This document shows positions 20,681 to 32,038 of a stretch of DNA of 64,000 bases, piece by piece. Source of the stretch: Blastobasis lacticolella (taxonomy: Eukaryota > Arthropoda > Insecta > Lepidoptera > Blastobasidae); the NCBI GenBank assembly GCA_905147135.1, contig LR990040.1, positions 23,139,857-23,203,856 of the forward strand, given 5' to 3'. Each line of letters begins with the position of its first letter. Position 1 is the stretch's first letter. The notes below the pieces were generated by a model. It was not told the origin of the DNA. It ran no database searches and saw only the letters and a program-made list of their open reading frames with translations. The translations under genes and the position numbers were made by a program.

Positions 20681-22030
20681 ATGGAGATAACAGATGTCCC
20701 AAAAGAAAAAACAACAATTGGTACAAATGGAACCAAAAAAATGGTGCAGCAAGCATTCCATCCAAGCCTGTTTGTACAAAGAACAAGAAGCTCATCACTG
20801 AGCAATTATCCCACAATGGCATCAGAAACCTAGAACGCTGCTGAGGATACTGCCCTCATGGATTCTGTTGAATGTGATCAGGACCTTAAGCTACAACCTC
20901 CACCATGGCAAAGAATACCATATCTGCGTAATCCAAAGCGGAAAAAGCCGCTATATTCACATTCAGTAGATATAGTGACATCAAACAGGTTCAGCCAGTT
21001 ACCAGTAGATCCTTCTGATGAACATGAGCAGAACCACTCTAAAGAAAAGAAGCCTAGCAAGCCTCCTCCAATAATTTTATATGGAATTGAAGATGTACTC
21101 AAGCTCACCCAACTGTTAGAATCAGCAGTTGAGAAGACCCAATTCACATACAAAGTAATAAACAGAAACCAGTTGAAGATCTGTACTGAAAACGCAGAGG
21201 TATATAAAAGCCTGATAACCAAAGTTCGTGAAAGTGGACTTATCGGTCATACCTTTAATAAGAAAGATGAACGGTACTATAGAATAGTTGTTAAGAACTT
21301 GCACCATTCTACGCCTCTAGGCGAAATAAAACTAGCTATGGAAAAAACAGCCAACACTGTTCATGGCGAAATCATTAATGTAAAGTTTGGTAAAGATAAA
21401 AAACCAACCTCTACGTTTTTTGTTAATTTACTGCCCAGCCCTAACAACAAGGCTGCTAAAGAAGTCAAAATAATTTATCATTAGGGAGTCACAATAGAAG
21501 ATCCCCGCAGAAGAAACACTGTTGTGCAATGTCAGAGATGCCAGCAGTACGGCCACACGAAAAACTACTGCATGCGACCGTATCGATGCGTCAAATGTGC
21601 TGAAGCTCACAAAACCTCGGAATGCCCAAAAACCGACAGAAACACGCCAGCTCAATGTGCTCTGTGCCTGGGCCCACACCCAGCTAACTACAATGGCTGC
21701 CAAGTCTATAAGGAAATAGAAGCAAGAAGAGCGAATCAAGCACCGTTTGCCAAAAAAATACCACCGACAATACCACATCTGTCCAACCATGATACTAGAA
21801 CACCCAAATTGACACAATATAATAATTACACGCAACGTCAAGGACCAACTTACGCTGATGTACTCAAGACCGACAAGACTGAAGATAAAAATATTGAACA
21901 AGAATTACTACCTAAAAACTCGATAGAACAATTACTCCAGAAGCAGTCGGAACAATTTCATCTTATCCTACAACAAATAAGCTCCTTAATAGGACTTATA
22001 ACTACACTCATGAATAAATTACAAAAATGA
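20681..22030 (+). pseudogene. LINE ORF1, Gag-like RNA-binding protein (two amber stops)
   Basis: A 450-codon frame starting at ATG 20681 (MEITDVPKEKTT) and ending TGA 22028-22030. TAG at 20831-20833 and TAG at 21482-21484 interrupt it, and all three pieces are in the same frame. ORF1 proteins of this type coat the element RNA. The middle part has a Gag-like domain (YYRIVVKNLHHSTPLGEI). After the second stop come CCHC-type knuckles: CQRCQQYGHTKNYC, then CVKCAEAHKTSEC, then a third CALCLGPHPANYNGC. A Q-rich coiled-coil-like C-terminus follows (IEQLLQKQSEQFHLILQQIS). ORF2 starts inside the stop codon, as is usual for reinitiation. Confidence 0.8.
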
Positions 22031-24692
22031 CCGCACTGAAAATAGCTACTTGGAACATCAACGGCCTTGCTCCTAATAAACATGAGGTAGAAATATTGTT
22101 GCAACAGCATGATCTAGACATTCTTCTAATATCAGAAAGCCACTTTACTGAAAATAGTAAGACTACAATTAAAAATTATGGCATATATAATACAAACCAT
22201 CCAGATGGTAAAGCTCATGCGGGGTCGGCTGTGGTTATAAAATCATCAATAAAGCACTACGAATGCCCACAATTCAGATCGGACCATATCCAAGCAACGA
22301 CTGTAGCCATACAAGATAAAAACGGCGAATTCAATGTGTCTTCAGTATATTGTCCCCCTAAACATAAAATTACTGAAACCCAGTTTAATGAATATTATCA
22401 CACATTGGGGCAACGCTTTATAGCTGGTGGTGATTGGAACGCAAAACACACCCACTGGGGTTCAAGACTAATAACAACGAGAGGTCGGGAAATGAAGAAG
22501 AGTATCGACAAAAATAACCTTACTACCCTAGCAACAGCTGAACCAACCCATTGGCCTTCAGACCCTAATAGACTTCCGGATGTATTGGACTTCTATGTTA
22601 CCAAAGGCTTAGCAAGATTGTTTTTCCACATTGAGTCTTGCCTCGATGGACCCTCGAACCACATACCCGTGTTCCTCACCGTGAGTACCACAATCATCAG
22701 GTGCCAGGGAAGGCCTCGACTTTATAACAAATGTACCGATTGGCAATCATTTAGAAACATGTTGGATGAAACTCTAGAGCTGAAAATTGCTCTAAAATCT
22801 GGTGAAGACGTGGAAGCTGCTGCCGAAGACTTCACTAAAAGAATCCAGGCTGCTTGTTGGTCGTGTACTCCTTTCAAACTCTTGCATCATAAGCCGCACA
22901 ATATACCAACACATATAAAAGAAAAAATTCTAGAAAAAAGGAGATTACGACGAAAGTGGCACACAAGCCGACACCCGGAAGATAAGACTGCACTAAACAA
23001 AGCCACGAAAGATCTCAAACAACAAATTTTTGAAGCAAACAATAGTACCCTACAGGCACACCTAGAATCACTTACAGCTACAAGAACAACAGACTATTCC
23101 CTGTGGAAAACCTGTAGAAATATAAATAAACCAGTAAATCCTAAACCACCCATCAGACTGCCAGGGAATACTTGGGCTAGAACTCCTAACGATAAAGCAG
23201 AAGCATTTGCTAAATATCTCTCTACAGTCTTTAAACCGAACATATTTGATGAAAGTGACGATTCGGAGATTACAGATATCCTTAACCAAGATCTGCAACT
23301 GGATTTACCACTCAAAGCTGTGACACCTCATCAAGTCAAGAGAAATATAAATAATATGCTAGACCAAAAGGCTCCCGGTTTCGATCTAATCGACAAGAAA
23401 GTGCTGCAAGAACTGCCTCGGAAGGGAAAAAAATAAAAAAATTATATCTTACTATGTTATTTAATGGCATAATGAGAACCAATAAATTCCCTAGCATATG
23501 GAAGGTCTCGCAGATAATAATGGTGCTCAGGTGCCAGATAAATCAGCAAATGATGTGACATCTTACAGACCAATAAGCTTGCTTCCGATAATGTCCAAGC
23601 TTTTTGAAAGAATTCTTCTGCACAGACTACAGAAAGCGCTTTTAGAAAGAGGCGTTGTGCCCGACCATCAGTTTGGTTTTCGCCAAGAACACTCCACAAT
23701 AGAACAAGTCCATAGAGTGTGTGATGTCATCAGGAGAGCCCTAGAACGTAAAGAGTACTGCTCTGCCGCTTTCCTGGATGTAAAACAAGCATTTGACAGA
23801 GTGTGGCACAAAGGCCTCCTCTGTAAAATTAAACAGCTCTTACCTCACAAATTCTACATCATCCTAGAATCATATTTGAACGAGAGACTATTTCAAGTAA
23901 TAGAAGGCGACTCTGAATCAAAGTTTCACAGTATTCTGGCCGGGGTTCCACAGGGCTCAGTACTGGGACCAATTTTATACACAATTTTTACTTCAGACCT
24001 ACCGCTAGTTCCTGGAGTGACAGTTGCGACGTTCGCAGATGACACAGCAATACTTGCTACTGATTCGTGCCACATCAACGCTTCAAGGTCCTTACAAAAA
24101 GCATTGGACGCAATCAATGAATGGTTTTTAAAATGGAAGATCTGCGCCAGCCCATCAAAGTCCGTGCACATAACTTTCACGCTACGCAAAAACGACTGCC
24201 CACCCGTCATCTTAGGTGGAGCTGAGCTACCACATGAGAATACTGTCAAGTACTTGGGAATGCATCTGGACCGTAGACTAACATGGAGGACGCACATACA
24301 AGCTAAAAGAAATGAAATCAACTTTAAATGTAGAAGATTTTACTGGCTCCTTGGAAGAAATTCAAAGCTGTCTATTGACAACAAACTCCTCATATATGAA
24401 GCAATTTTGAAGCCAATCTGGACCTATGGCATTCAATTGTGGGGCTCTGCCAGCAACTCCAACATTATAATGATACAACAAACAAATATCGAACGCTCCT
24501 TGGTTTATAACCAATCTGGAAGTCCACAAGCTCTTGGGAGTGAGAACAGTACAGGAGGAAATAAAATCATGTTCCTTAAAATACAAAGCTCGCCTTGAGA
24601 GGCATCCTAATAAATTGGCGATGGAACTCACCATCCTGGATGATATGAGACGTCTTAAGAGACGCAAAATAATGGAAATCGACGACAGTTAA
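22027..24692 (+). pseudogene. LINE ORF2, endonuclease plus reverse transcriptase (frameshifted)
   Basis: Starts at ATG 22027, which overlaps the ORF1 stop. The N-terminal apurinic-type endonuclease is visible: WNINGLAPNKHEVEILL, SESHFT, GGDWNAKHTHWGS and SNHIPVF (the usual SDH is SNH here). After a linker the RT follows with KAPGFDLI, SYRPISLLP, FLDVKQAFDRVWHKGL, GVPQGSVLGPILY and the catalytic FADD near 24031. The frame breaks near 23425 in an A-rich run, near 23525, and near 24500. The C-terminus (YKARLERHPNKLAMEL, ending at 24692) is in another frame. These errors make it a pseudogene. It belongs to the Jockey group by domain order and motif context. Confidence 0.85.
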
Positions 24693-24811
24693 ACTAACTG
24701 ACGAGGCATTACCATTGGGGAATGTTCTCAGCACGCCGTTTGTCCTTCACCTCATCTGCTCATAGTCCTAGGATTGATTGCAAGATCATATAATATTAAA
24801 AAAAAAAAAAA

Positions 24812-24820
24812 CCTACACTG
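24812..24820 (+). repeat. Target site duplication, 3' copy
   Basis: CCTACACTG directly after the poly(A) tail, repeating 20666-20674. Confidence 0.7.
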
Positions 24821-25254
24821 CGCGTGGATCGACTCGTCTAAGCCAGTTTTTCTACTGCGTTCTCTCCAAACATTGGGTCGAAATAAAATTCTCCATCGCT
24901 CTTTACGAGACCTCCCTTGGACGAGTCTTTACACGATTAGGTACAGACGACTAATGAAAAAACAGCCAAAACTCATTTCGAAGTTCCAATCTTTCGATCT
25001 ACAAAGTTATGACGCAATTGGTTCTGAGCATTGACAAAGCTCTGTGTCCGTGCACAAATTAATTATTCCATTCCTACGGGGCGAGATCTTGCTTTGACGA
25101 CTTGTTTGAGCTGAATTATTGGTTTGAAATGCTCTGAACGATTACGTTGACAAAATTTCTGCGTAAATGTTATTCAAATAAGGTAAGCAATAAACCGACC
25201 AGACAAGATGGAATTGTTTTGTACGTAATCAAGTTTAACAAAGTACTTTCCAAC
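24821..25254. other. Repeat remnant and unassigned intron
   Basis: The first ~25 bases continue the dispersed repeat into which the LINE inserted ('cgcgtggatcgactcgtctaagccagttttt', compare 43669-43700). The rest shows no gene or clear repeat. Confidence 0.4.
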
Positions 25255-25372
25255 TAGGCGCCTTCAAGGCAGAGTAAATAGGCTATTCCTGGTTGGATGC
25301 TCCATCTTCGGTCGCATTGTCACTTCCAGGTGAGATAGCAGTCAAATTTATTGGTAGTCTAATAAAAAAAAA
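25255..25372 (+). repeat. LINE 3'-tail fragment
   Basis: 'cgccttcaaggcagagtaaataggctattcctgg' and 'catcttcggtcgcattgtcacttccaggtgagatagcagtcaaa', ending 'taataaaaaaaaa', match the 3' end of the element at 2656-3228. Confidence 0.55.
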
Positions 25373-25891
25373 GCAATGCTCAGTGTAGCACCGACTAATG
25401 TGGTTTCAGATGCTATGCAATAAGTATTGAGTTAAGCTTTGCGGAATGTCTAGGGATGTCCTTATTGGTAAAGGCACTAATATAAACAAATAAATCATAC
25501 TAATATTCAAAATGTGAAGTTTTTTAAGTATAGATGGATGTTTGTTGCTCCTTCACGCAGAACTATTACGGATTGTCTTAAAATCTTGGTGGTAAGGTAG
25601 GCACATAATCTATAATTTATCCCGAAATTCAAAGTCGTTTCCGCGGAAACGGGTCTGGAACAACTGAATTTTGCGCGGACAAGTCGCGTGCAAGTGTTTT
25701 CATACAATCAAGACAATTTGGAGACCTTGGACCTCCCCCTGGGAACTATCAATCTGATTATACATGTCTAGAGACTGGATGGTGGAGGTATAGAGTTCCT
25801 GGTAAGGTACCTGGTCGATTGTGTGAAAAATTCCCACGCACCAGTCTTAATTGCATTAGGATTTAGACACATATATATGTTATTGATGCAG

Positions 25892-26056
25892 TGCCACCCG
25901 ACATCCTGGACTACCCGACGAGCAGCGACCAGGTTGCGCGCGAGGGTGCCAACGTGACGCTGCGATGCGCCGCGCACGGGGTGCCCACGCCGGCTGTGGT
26001 GTGGCGAAGAGAATTTGGCGATGTGCTGCCCACTGCCAATTTCAGCGACGCGCTAA
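25892..26056 (+). CDS. DIP-like gene, exon encoding first half of Ig domain 2
   Basis: The acceptor is TTGATGCAG (weak pyrimidine tract) and the donor GTAAGA starts at 26057. Phase 1 on both sides, 165 bp. It encodes PPDILDYPTSSDQVAREGAN after the split valine, then Cys127 (VTLRC) and the core Trp139 (AVVWRRE). NVT (N122) and NFS (N151) are sequons. PPDILDYPTSxD is nearly invariant at the Ig1-Ig2 linker of DIP proteins. The exon is strongly GC-biased compared with its surroundings. The split Asn157 (A plus AT) at the end joins TSISG in the next exon, creating another sequon (NTS). Confidence 0.92.
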
Positions 26057-26183
26057 GTAAGACCAGTATGTGATGTTTCTATTATTATTCTCTCTATTTA
26101 TTGTCTTCCTTAAATTTATTTTTTTACAATATAAATATAAAATATTCCTACATCTATAAAAAATATAAGGTTTTTACAATAAA

Positions 26184-26332
26184 TACAGGTTGTTATATAA
26201 TATATGTATGAAGCCTATGAAGACAGGTACAATTATTTCTGTCGTACGTGGAATTTTTGTACCTATCGTTTTCATACATTTAGCACTCCATCCGGTTCAC
26301 GGCTTCATACATATATTATGTAACACCCTGTA
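26184..26332. mobile_element. 149-bp MITE, TACAGG(G/T)TGTTA termini
   Basis: 'tacaggttgttatataatatatgtatgaagcc' at the left is the near-perfect inverse of 'ggcttcatacatatattatgtaacaccctgta' at the right (31-32 bp, about four mismatches). The termini begin and end in TA, as expected for TA-target DNA elements. The interior has no ORF. Confidence 0.65.
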
Positions 26333-26644
26333 TATATGAAAAATAAATACTATAAGAACTAAATCTAGAGAGCCGCCAGCACCGGATCGAAACCCAAGCT
26401 ACCAGTGGTTAGGGCTACAGAGACAGGAACCTCCTAACGATACGCGCCCTTCTGACTCTGGCCCTTGACCCAACCATCTAGCGAGAGACTCTTATTATTA
26501 TTATTCTTTTCGACGCGAAACGTCTTTAAAATGACATTGAGTAGCAAGGCAGAAAATGGACCGTAATGACAAAAGTCTATTTCGTCTTCCCTTAAAAACT
26601 GTCTAACTGCAAAACTGTTAGTCTTAGAAACATAAATCTAGTGA

Positions 26645-26820
26645 GAGTGATTCAAGGGAAAGCTTTATAAGCAAGAAAATATGGGTAGGTAGTGGTAAAG
26701 TGGGTGTAGGGTAGGTGTAGTAAAAGGGTAGTGTAAGGGTAGGACGCCACGGGATCGAAGTCGTGCTGGGCCTACTAGTTAAAAATAAAATAGCTTTCCG
26801 CGTCTGTCTTTCTTTCGGAA
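26645..26820 (-). repeat. Dispersed repeat I, reverse copy
   Basis: 'gagtgattcaagggaaagctttataagcaagaaaatatgggtaggtagtggtaaagtgggtgtag', then 'aaaatagctttccgcgtctgtc', is the reverse of the 'ctacccttt..gcttataa..cttgaatcactc' part of repeat I. Confidence 0.45.
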
Positions 26821-27149
26821 GATTAATATTATAATATGTACGGCATACATACATGCATATTATCATAGAGAACACCCGAGACCGAGAACACCGTGCGGAG
26901 CCGGGGCGGGGTCGCTAGAAAACAATGAAAAGCCCTAAAAACAACGCCACATAATTTCAATCATACATGTTAAGACTTCTATATAAGAGCGTAGGTACAT
27001 TAATGTAAAAAATATCCGTTTCAAAAACTTTCTATAAAGCTGCGTATGAAGCTTTCTGTGATGGAGGTAGAGGTTCAAACAAAAAAGAAAAATGGTAAGA
27101 AGAAAAGGAAAAGGAACAGGGATATTATAATACCGGCGCACAACGTGCC

Positions 27150-27405
27150 CACATCGGCCGTACACCGAGGGTACGACTCGTAAGCAAGAGCTACTGGGTT
27201 CGAAACCCGAGTGCCGCCATGTACCAATGCCTCTTTTCCGAGTTACGTTCATTAGATGAACACCTACCGTTACTCTTACGCGGAGGGAAAACTTCGTGAT
27301 GAAACCTGCACGTTCAGGCGATTGAATGTGTAGCTATTATCCAATCTGGTCAGGTTTCCCAGTGAACAGGGTCACGGAGGTCAGATCACAGTCGCTCCTC
27401 TATTT
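27150..27405 (+). mobile_element. SINE-B copy
   Basis: A tRNA-like head with B box GGGTTCGAAACCC near 27197, then 'gccatgtaccaatgcct', 'gagggaaaacttcgtgatgaaacctgcacgttcaggcgattgaatgtgt' and 'caatctggtcaggttt..aacagggtcacggaggtcag'. Same body as 53862-54210. Confidence 0.6.
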
Positions 27406-27599
27406 TATTCTTTTGTACTCACTACATTTTCGTTTCACGGAACTGGCTGAAAGGGAACATAAACAGCTATCAAAAGGCCCTTACAAAATGAACGCACAAT
27501 TATTTTTAAAAAACATCTCATGTCACAATGTAAAAATTAATTCAAGAAGACACTTCAAAAAATAAATTTATTATCGCTTGTTACTAAACTGCACTTCAC

Positions 27600-27812
27600 A
27601 TTAGTTGAACAGTAACCGATGCTCTTACGGTGAGGGAAAACATCGTGATGAAACCTACACATTCAGGTGAGTGAATGTGTAACCATGATCCAATCGGATC
27701 CAGACGGTGGTCAGATAGCAGTCGCTCCACTGTAACTACCTGATCAGCCAAATCATGGACCATGGTCAAGACGGACACCGGGCCCTCGTGCTCAAAGCAC
27801 GACCGGGATAAA
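27600..27812 (+). mobile_element. SINE-B copy, head truncated
   Basis: 'gttgaacagtaaccgatgctcttacggtgagggaaaacatcgtgatgaaacctacacattcaggtgagtgaatgtgt' to 'gctccactgtaactacctgatcagccaaatcatgg' and 'gcacgaccggg'. Confidence 0.6.
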
Positions 27813-27829
27813 TAATTAATAATAATAAT

Positions 27830-28073
27830 TGTGGACAAATTCACACAGCGCCATCTAGCCCCAAACTAAGCAACGCTTGTGCTATGGGTGCTAGCTAACT
27901 GGTATACTACTTATATACTTTTTAAAATACATACTTATTATACATAGAACACCCAGACCCGTAACAGAAATTAAAATTCATCATTTAAATTTCTGACCGG
28001 CCGGGAATCGAACCCGGGACCTCTTGCGTGGCTGACTGGCATGTTGACCACTGAACCACTCAGGTCGTCAGGA
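27830..28073 (-). mobile_element. SINE-C copy (tRNA-derived head)
   Basis: Reverse orientation. The head, read on minus, is GACCTGAGTGGTTCAG..GGTTAACATGCC then GGTCCCGGGTTCGATTCCCGG, giving A-box-like and B-box promoter elements of a tRNA gene. The body has 'aaattttaatttctgttacgggtctgggtgtt' and the end 'gctagatggcgctgtgtgaatttgtccac'. Other copies: 33960-34205 (-), 36848-36960 (+, head only) and 54530-54762 (+). Confidence 0.7.
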
Positions 28074-28169
28074 TATTGACGACAAGTTGATTATGTACTA
28101 AAACGCACTTCATTGTTTTACAATATATAAGTTGCACAATTCCACCATCGCACCATCCACCGGTGGCTG

Positions 28170-28415
28170 GTATTAGTATACTAGGTAATATTACCCTCTC
28201 TTGGTGTCCACGCAAAGGTTGGAAAGAACGTTTCTTGCTCGTACGATTCGCACGTGTAATGAGTTCTGAGCCACAGGGTTTCCTTTGGACTGTGACATGT
28301 TATCGTTCAAAAGGCATATTAGTGGACTCTTTAGAGGTAGGCAACGCAGCGCCCCTGGTGATACTGATGTCCATAGGCGGCGACCACTTTCCACCAGGTT
28401 CCATCAAATAACATA
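28170..28415 (+). pseudogene. LINE C-terminal fragment
   Basis: 'ggaaagaacgtttcttgctcgtacgattcgc' and 'ggcatattagtggactctttagaggtaggcaacgcagcgcccctggtgatactgatgtccataggcggcgaccac' correspond to the ORF2 end and 3' UTR of the RYIRGLFRGGQ-type LINE. The frame is interrupted. Confidence 0.5.
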
Positions 28416-28829
28416 AAAAACTAAACTAAAAAATCCCATCTCTTCACCTTAAACGAGTTATCCGGCCTCCAAACCCGACTTACACTAAATCTAGTATTTT
28501 TTCTCTGAACGCTATTAACTGAGCAACGTAATTACACGACCAACTTATAATTCAGGTCGCTCGTTAAATGCGTAGTAAGTAAGTATTATGAAATGTAAGC
28601 GCAAAAGTTGTTCAATTTAATAGTGATAAATTTAAATATTCTCACGCCCAAACAAGAATTACGACTAATGTCTACAAGAAGTCAGGTAATTTAACTAATT
28701 GGGAATAATTAAACGAGATTGCTCATCAGTAGGCTCAGCCAGACAATGGTAATCACGCCACGTGAAGATAAGCGGCTACACCAAATAAATTACTATTGAA
28801 ATGTGGGCTTGGGCGTCTAGGTAATTTTA

Positions 28830-29012
28830 TGTAGTGGCACCACTGTCGATAGACATTAGCCACACCAAGAGTATCGCGAATGCGTTGCCCACCTCTATAA
28901 CACGTTGCTCTTGCAAAAAAAGGGAAATGCCCTCCACTGCCAAAGCCACGGTTCCCGAAATCCCCACCCCATTGAGCACTGGAAACCTTACTCACCGGCA
29001 GCAACACAATAC
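28830..29012 (-). repeat. LINE 3'-end fragment, reverse
   Basis: 'cactgtcgatagacattagccacaccaagagtatcgcgaatgcgttgcccacctctataacacgttgctcttgcaaaaaa' is the reverse of the copy at 12890-13240. Confidence 0.5.
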
Positions 29013-29512
29013 TATTTAAAAGAGTATCCAAATTACAGCTCAATTGGATACCAACAAATGGTCGAAAAATTGTTGGTAAATTTTGTCGAACAATTCACAT
29101 GCATACGAACAGTGCAAGTTAAGTGCCTCGTAGCCATACCAAAAATAAAATATCATAAACTACAACATTCAAAAAAAGTATGGGAACAAAAAATAACGAA
29201 AATGCTAAAATAAGTAAACAAGGAAATACAAAGATAACAAGGAAAGACAATCATAAATCACTGGATTCAAACACTTTGAAGACGCACATGATTCCTCTGA
29301 TAAAACATTGAACCCTTGCCTTTGTTGCCGTAGACAAACAAAGGGATCCGCCAAACCCTAAATCTTCCCCAACATTTTAAATGACATTCATTAATAATAA
29401 TGAGATTCGATTCGAAGACCATTATAATCAGATAGAGGAAAAGCTCCCAGTTGTCGATAAAATCCGCTTTGCCAGTGCCTTTTCATGTTTTAGAAAGCGT
29501 TGTTATAATATT

Positions 29513-29740
29513 ACTAGCTTTTGCCCGCGATTTCGTTCGCGATAAATTTGGTTATTGCGTTCCGGACGCCTTCCCGCGGGAATCACATTAAATTTCGGGA
29601 TAGACGATTTGTTTTTCTGGTTCAAAATCTATATTGGTGTCAAATTTAGTCAAAATCCATTCATTAATTTTAGCGCGAAGGAGTAACAAACATCCAAACA
29701 TCTATTTTTACGATATTTCGCATCAATCTATTGACTTTAT
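29513..29740 (+). repeat. Dispersed repeat (ctagcttttgcccgcgatttcgttcgcg type)
   Basis: From 'actagcttttgcccgcgatttcgttcgcgat' through 'ccttcccgcgggaatcacatt' and 'caaaatccattcattaattttagcgcgaaggagtaacaaacatccaaacatc'. A second copy is at 56130-56345. A common lepidopteran dispersed sequence of retroposon appearance, with no ORF. Confidence 0.5.
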
Positions 29741-30009
29741 TATATATAATTTTGACATTGCTATTATAATGACTCGAATTTTTTAATTGGACATGCCAAT
29801 GTTTGTTATTCGTAATCTTATTATTTCAATTGTATTTTGATTGTTGAAATTAACTATAAATAATAACATCATTTATTATTATGACGATGTATGTAAAATA
29901 CTATAAATAAATATGAATACCTGTCTATAAAAGCCGTGTCTATACATTGAAAATATTTCAGAAAGAGTAGTCGGGTTAGAATTCTGGGACGTAACCATGG
30001 CATAAAATT

Positions 30010-30368
30010 TTGAATTTTGAATGTGCTGGTATCATCACGATGCTTTCCCTCACCATAAGAGCATCGGTTAGTGTTCAACTAATGTACGTAACTCAGAAAA
30101 TAGTCATTGGTACACTGCGGCAGTGGGATTTGAACTTGGTACCTGTTTTATATATCAGACAAGACAGGCATTTGACCGCCATTTCACCTGTTGGTAAGTG
30201 ACGATGCGACTGAAGTTGGAGCATGTCCGTCTTGGAACAGCCTAAATATTCACTCTAGCCAACGCACTCGCAGGCAACGCGTTTCATTCCTAAGCCGTAA
30301 GCTTTATAAAAGTCGAACCTCTTGCTTGCGAGTCGAATACCATTACCACTAGGCCACCGAGGCCCTTA
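30010..30368 (-). mobile_element. SINE-B copy split by a LINE tail
   Basis: 30010-30148 is the SINE-B body in reverse up to 'ggatttgaacttggtacct'. 30150-30315 is a reverse CR1/Jockey-like LINE 3' end ('catttgaccgccatttcacctg...cactctagcc'). 30316-30365 resumes the SINE head ('cttgcttgcgagtcgaataccattaccactaggccaccgaggcc'). The LINE tail therefore inserted into the tRNA-like head. Confidence 0.5.
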
Positions 30369-30369
30369 T

Positions 30370-30592
30370 TCTGTAAACATGTTGATAGTCATTAAATTGT
30401 TGTCAGTGGTCGGTCCAGATATTGGGGGAATTTGTGATAATGACTGTGAGGGGAAAGGTCTAAAATAATGGCGCGGAGTTTCATCCCTAGTAATTAGTGT
30501 TAATGATACAAATATTTCACAATCGGGTTCTTAGTTGATATTAAATATTTTGATTCGTATTTCATTTTGCAGTTGATATTACAGTTTATTTA
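30370..30592 (+). repeat. Long-range inverted repeat, arm 1
   Basis: 'aaacatgttgatagtcattaaattgttgtcagtggtcggtccagatattgggggaatttgtgataatgact..ggcgcggagtttcatccc..gatacaaatatttcacaatcgg..cagttgatattacagttta' is present in reverse complement at 35394-35615 with few differences. The two arms flank exon 4 (33621-33749). Confidence 0.65.
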
Positions 30593-31364
30593 TCCTATAC
30601 TAGTATTGAACTGTAAATATGCCGTGTCTGTAGATTTTTTAGATAAAATGGTCGGGTTTCGGGGTCTGAGACAGACAGACGGAGATTTTTACATTTTATA
30701 TTTGTCTGTCTGTTTGATTTTGATTCGGTTTAGAAAGTTTGGTAGCTTGAAATCTAGAGTACAATTTAAAAAGGTATTTCATCCAATTTCGGTTGATAGA
30801 ACCAGAGATACAGCTTGAGCTCCCCGTAGTGCTATGATTCATACAATACGGAGATTCATACATACATTTAAAATAGTATAGCGGGCAAAAGCAAAACTGT
30901 CATAACAATTATTTCCACGCGGCGAAGTCGCTGAAGTTAGTTTTATAATATTTATAGTAGGAAAAGATGTTTATGTTTGTTAGTACGGCTAATACCTTCC
31001 TACGGAGTTGTTAGATCTCTGTAAACATTCATGATTATTATTTCACAAGCAATGTTTGTATGTAAGTACCCTATGTTCGGGTCACATCTTAAAAGTCTAA
31101 TTTGACTAAGCTTATGTAACTTGGAGGACAATGCTATCTATATGGTATCACGGAGCTAATGAACGCAAAAAAATAAGCCTATCGTGTTTGGGCTCTTTGG
31201 TGACTCAATGAGTACTATAATAATACCGCGCGATAAAAGCTTGTTATGAAAAAAGTGGAGGAAAAAAGTTTCATTTGAGTCCTTATTTTGTTCAAGATAT
31301 ATCCTCATATGCTCTTTGCCTCTGCTCGAGTATTCGCAGGTCCTAATTAGGGTTGCCAAGTCGC

Positions 31365-31510
31365 TTCCCGCCATCTGTCCCTATGTATCTATGTACGCTT
31401 AGATCTTTTAAACTTCGCAACGGATTTTGATGAGGTTTTCAGTGTCACTATAATTTAGATAATTTATTTCGGTAATATAAGTTTTATAGCTGGCCGGCCG
31501 CGACTTCGTT
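31365..31510 (-). repeat. Dispersed repeat I fragment
   Basis: 'cgcttcccgccatctgtccctatgtatctatgtacgcttagatcttttaaacttcgcaacggattttgatgaggttttcagtg', the reverse of the tail part of repeat I. Confidence 0.45.
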
Positions 31511-32038
31511 CCCGTATCCGTTTCAGTTTCTTAAATAATTATTTCACTACTAGAATACTACGTGATAAGTAACAAAGGCAATTGTTTATCCCCGGAAATA
31601 ATAGGTTCCCGCGGTAAAGTTGATTGTTTACAGATATCTGAACAGCGCCGCGGGTGGAAGCCGCTGAGAACGGCTACTTAGTACATAAAGATACACCACG
31701 TCATACTTTTAAGTTTTTACCTTTACCCGTAAAAGGAAGCACTTCTTGCTCCCACATTGTCTGGGACAGAGTGCAAACACAAATAGTTATCCGACCGTGC
31801 CAACTCAGCTTTACGGGTTCCAACGGCCATTAGGGACATTGTCGCGCGACATTAAAACCGCTAATGCTAGCTTCGTTGCTGATGATGACTATTAAAAATA
31901 GAAACAACGGTTAGGTCGGCTAGGACTAGGGTTGCCAAGGTATTAAAATTTAGTAAGAATATAGAAAATTTTCATTTAGGGTGTCCTAATGAAAATTTTC
32001 CTAATGAATAGTTTTTTTTATTAGGGTGTCCTAATGAA

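Larger units (their letters stand above)
20675..24811 (+). mobile_element. Nearly complete, decayed Jockey-type non-LTR retrotransposon
   Basis: 4.1 kb on the plus strand: ORF1 (20681-22030) with zinc knuckles, an ATGA overlap to ORF2 (22027-24692) with endonuclease and reverse transcriptase, a ~105-bp 3' UTR, and a poly(A) run at 24798-24811. It is flanked by a 9-bp duplication. ORF1 has two in-frame TAG codons and ORF2 at least three frame changes, so this copy cannot encode working proteins. The 5' leader is only 6 bases before the first ATG, so a small 5' truncation is possible. It lies in the same orientation as the host gene, inside intron 2. Confidence 0.85.
17843..25891 (+). other. 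Intron 2 (phase 1), contains a Jockey-type LINE
   Basis: 8.0 kb between exons 2 and 3. Contents in order: decayed family G sequence (17990-18320), half of an inverted-repeat element K (about 18350-18480), a family G copy, a LINE tail, hairpin and TIR elements at 19.6-20.2 kb, an RTE-like fragment, a 4.1-kb Jockey-type LINE, and a LINE tail at 25255. Stretches 18730-19495 and 25375-25890 show nothing recognisable. Confidence 0.75.

Noticed and set aside
21428..21901. 157-codon minus-strand ORF
   Set aside because: It is the antisense shadow of the LINE ORF1 zinc-knuckle region.
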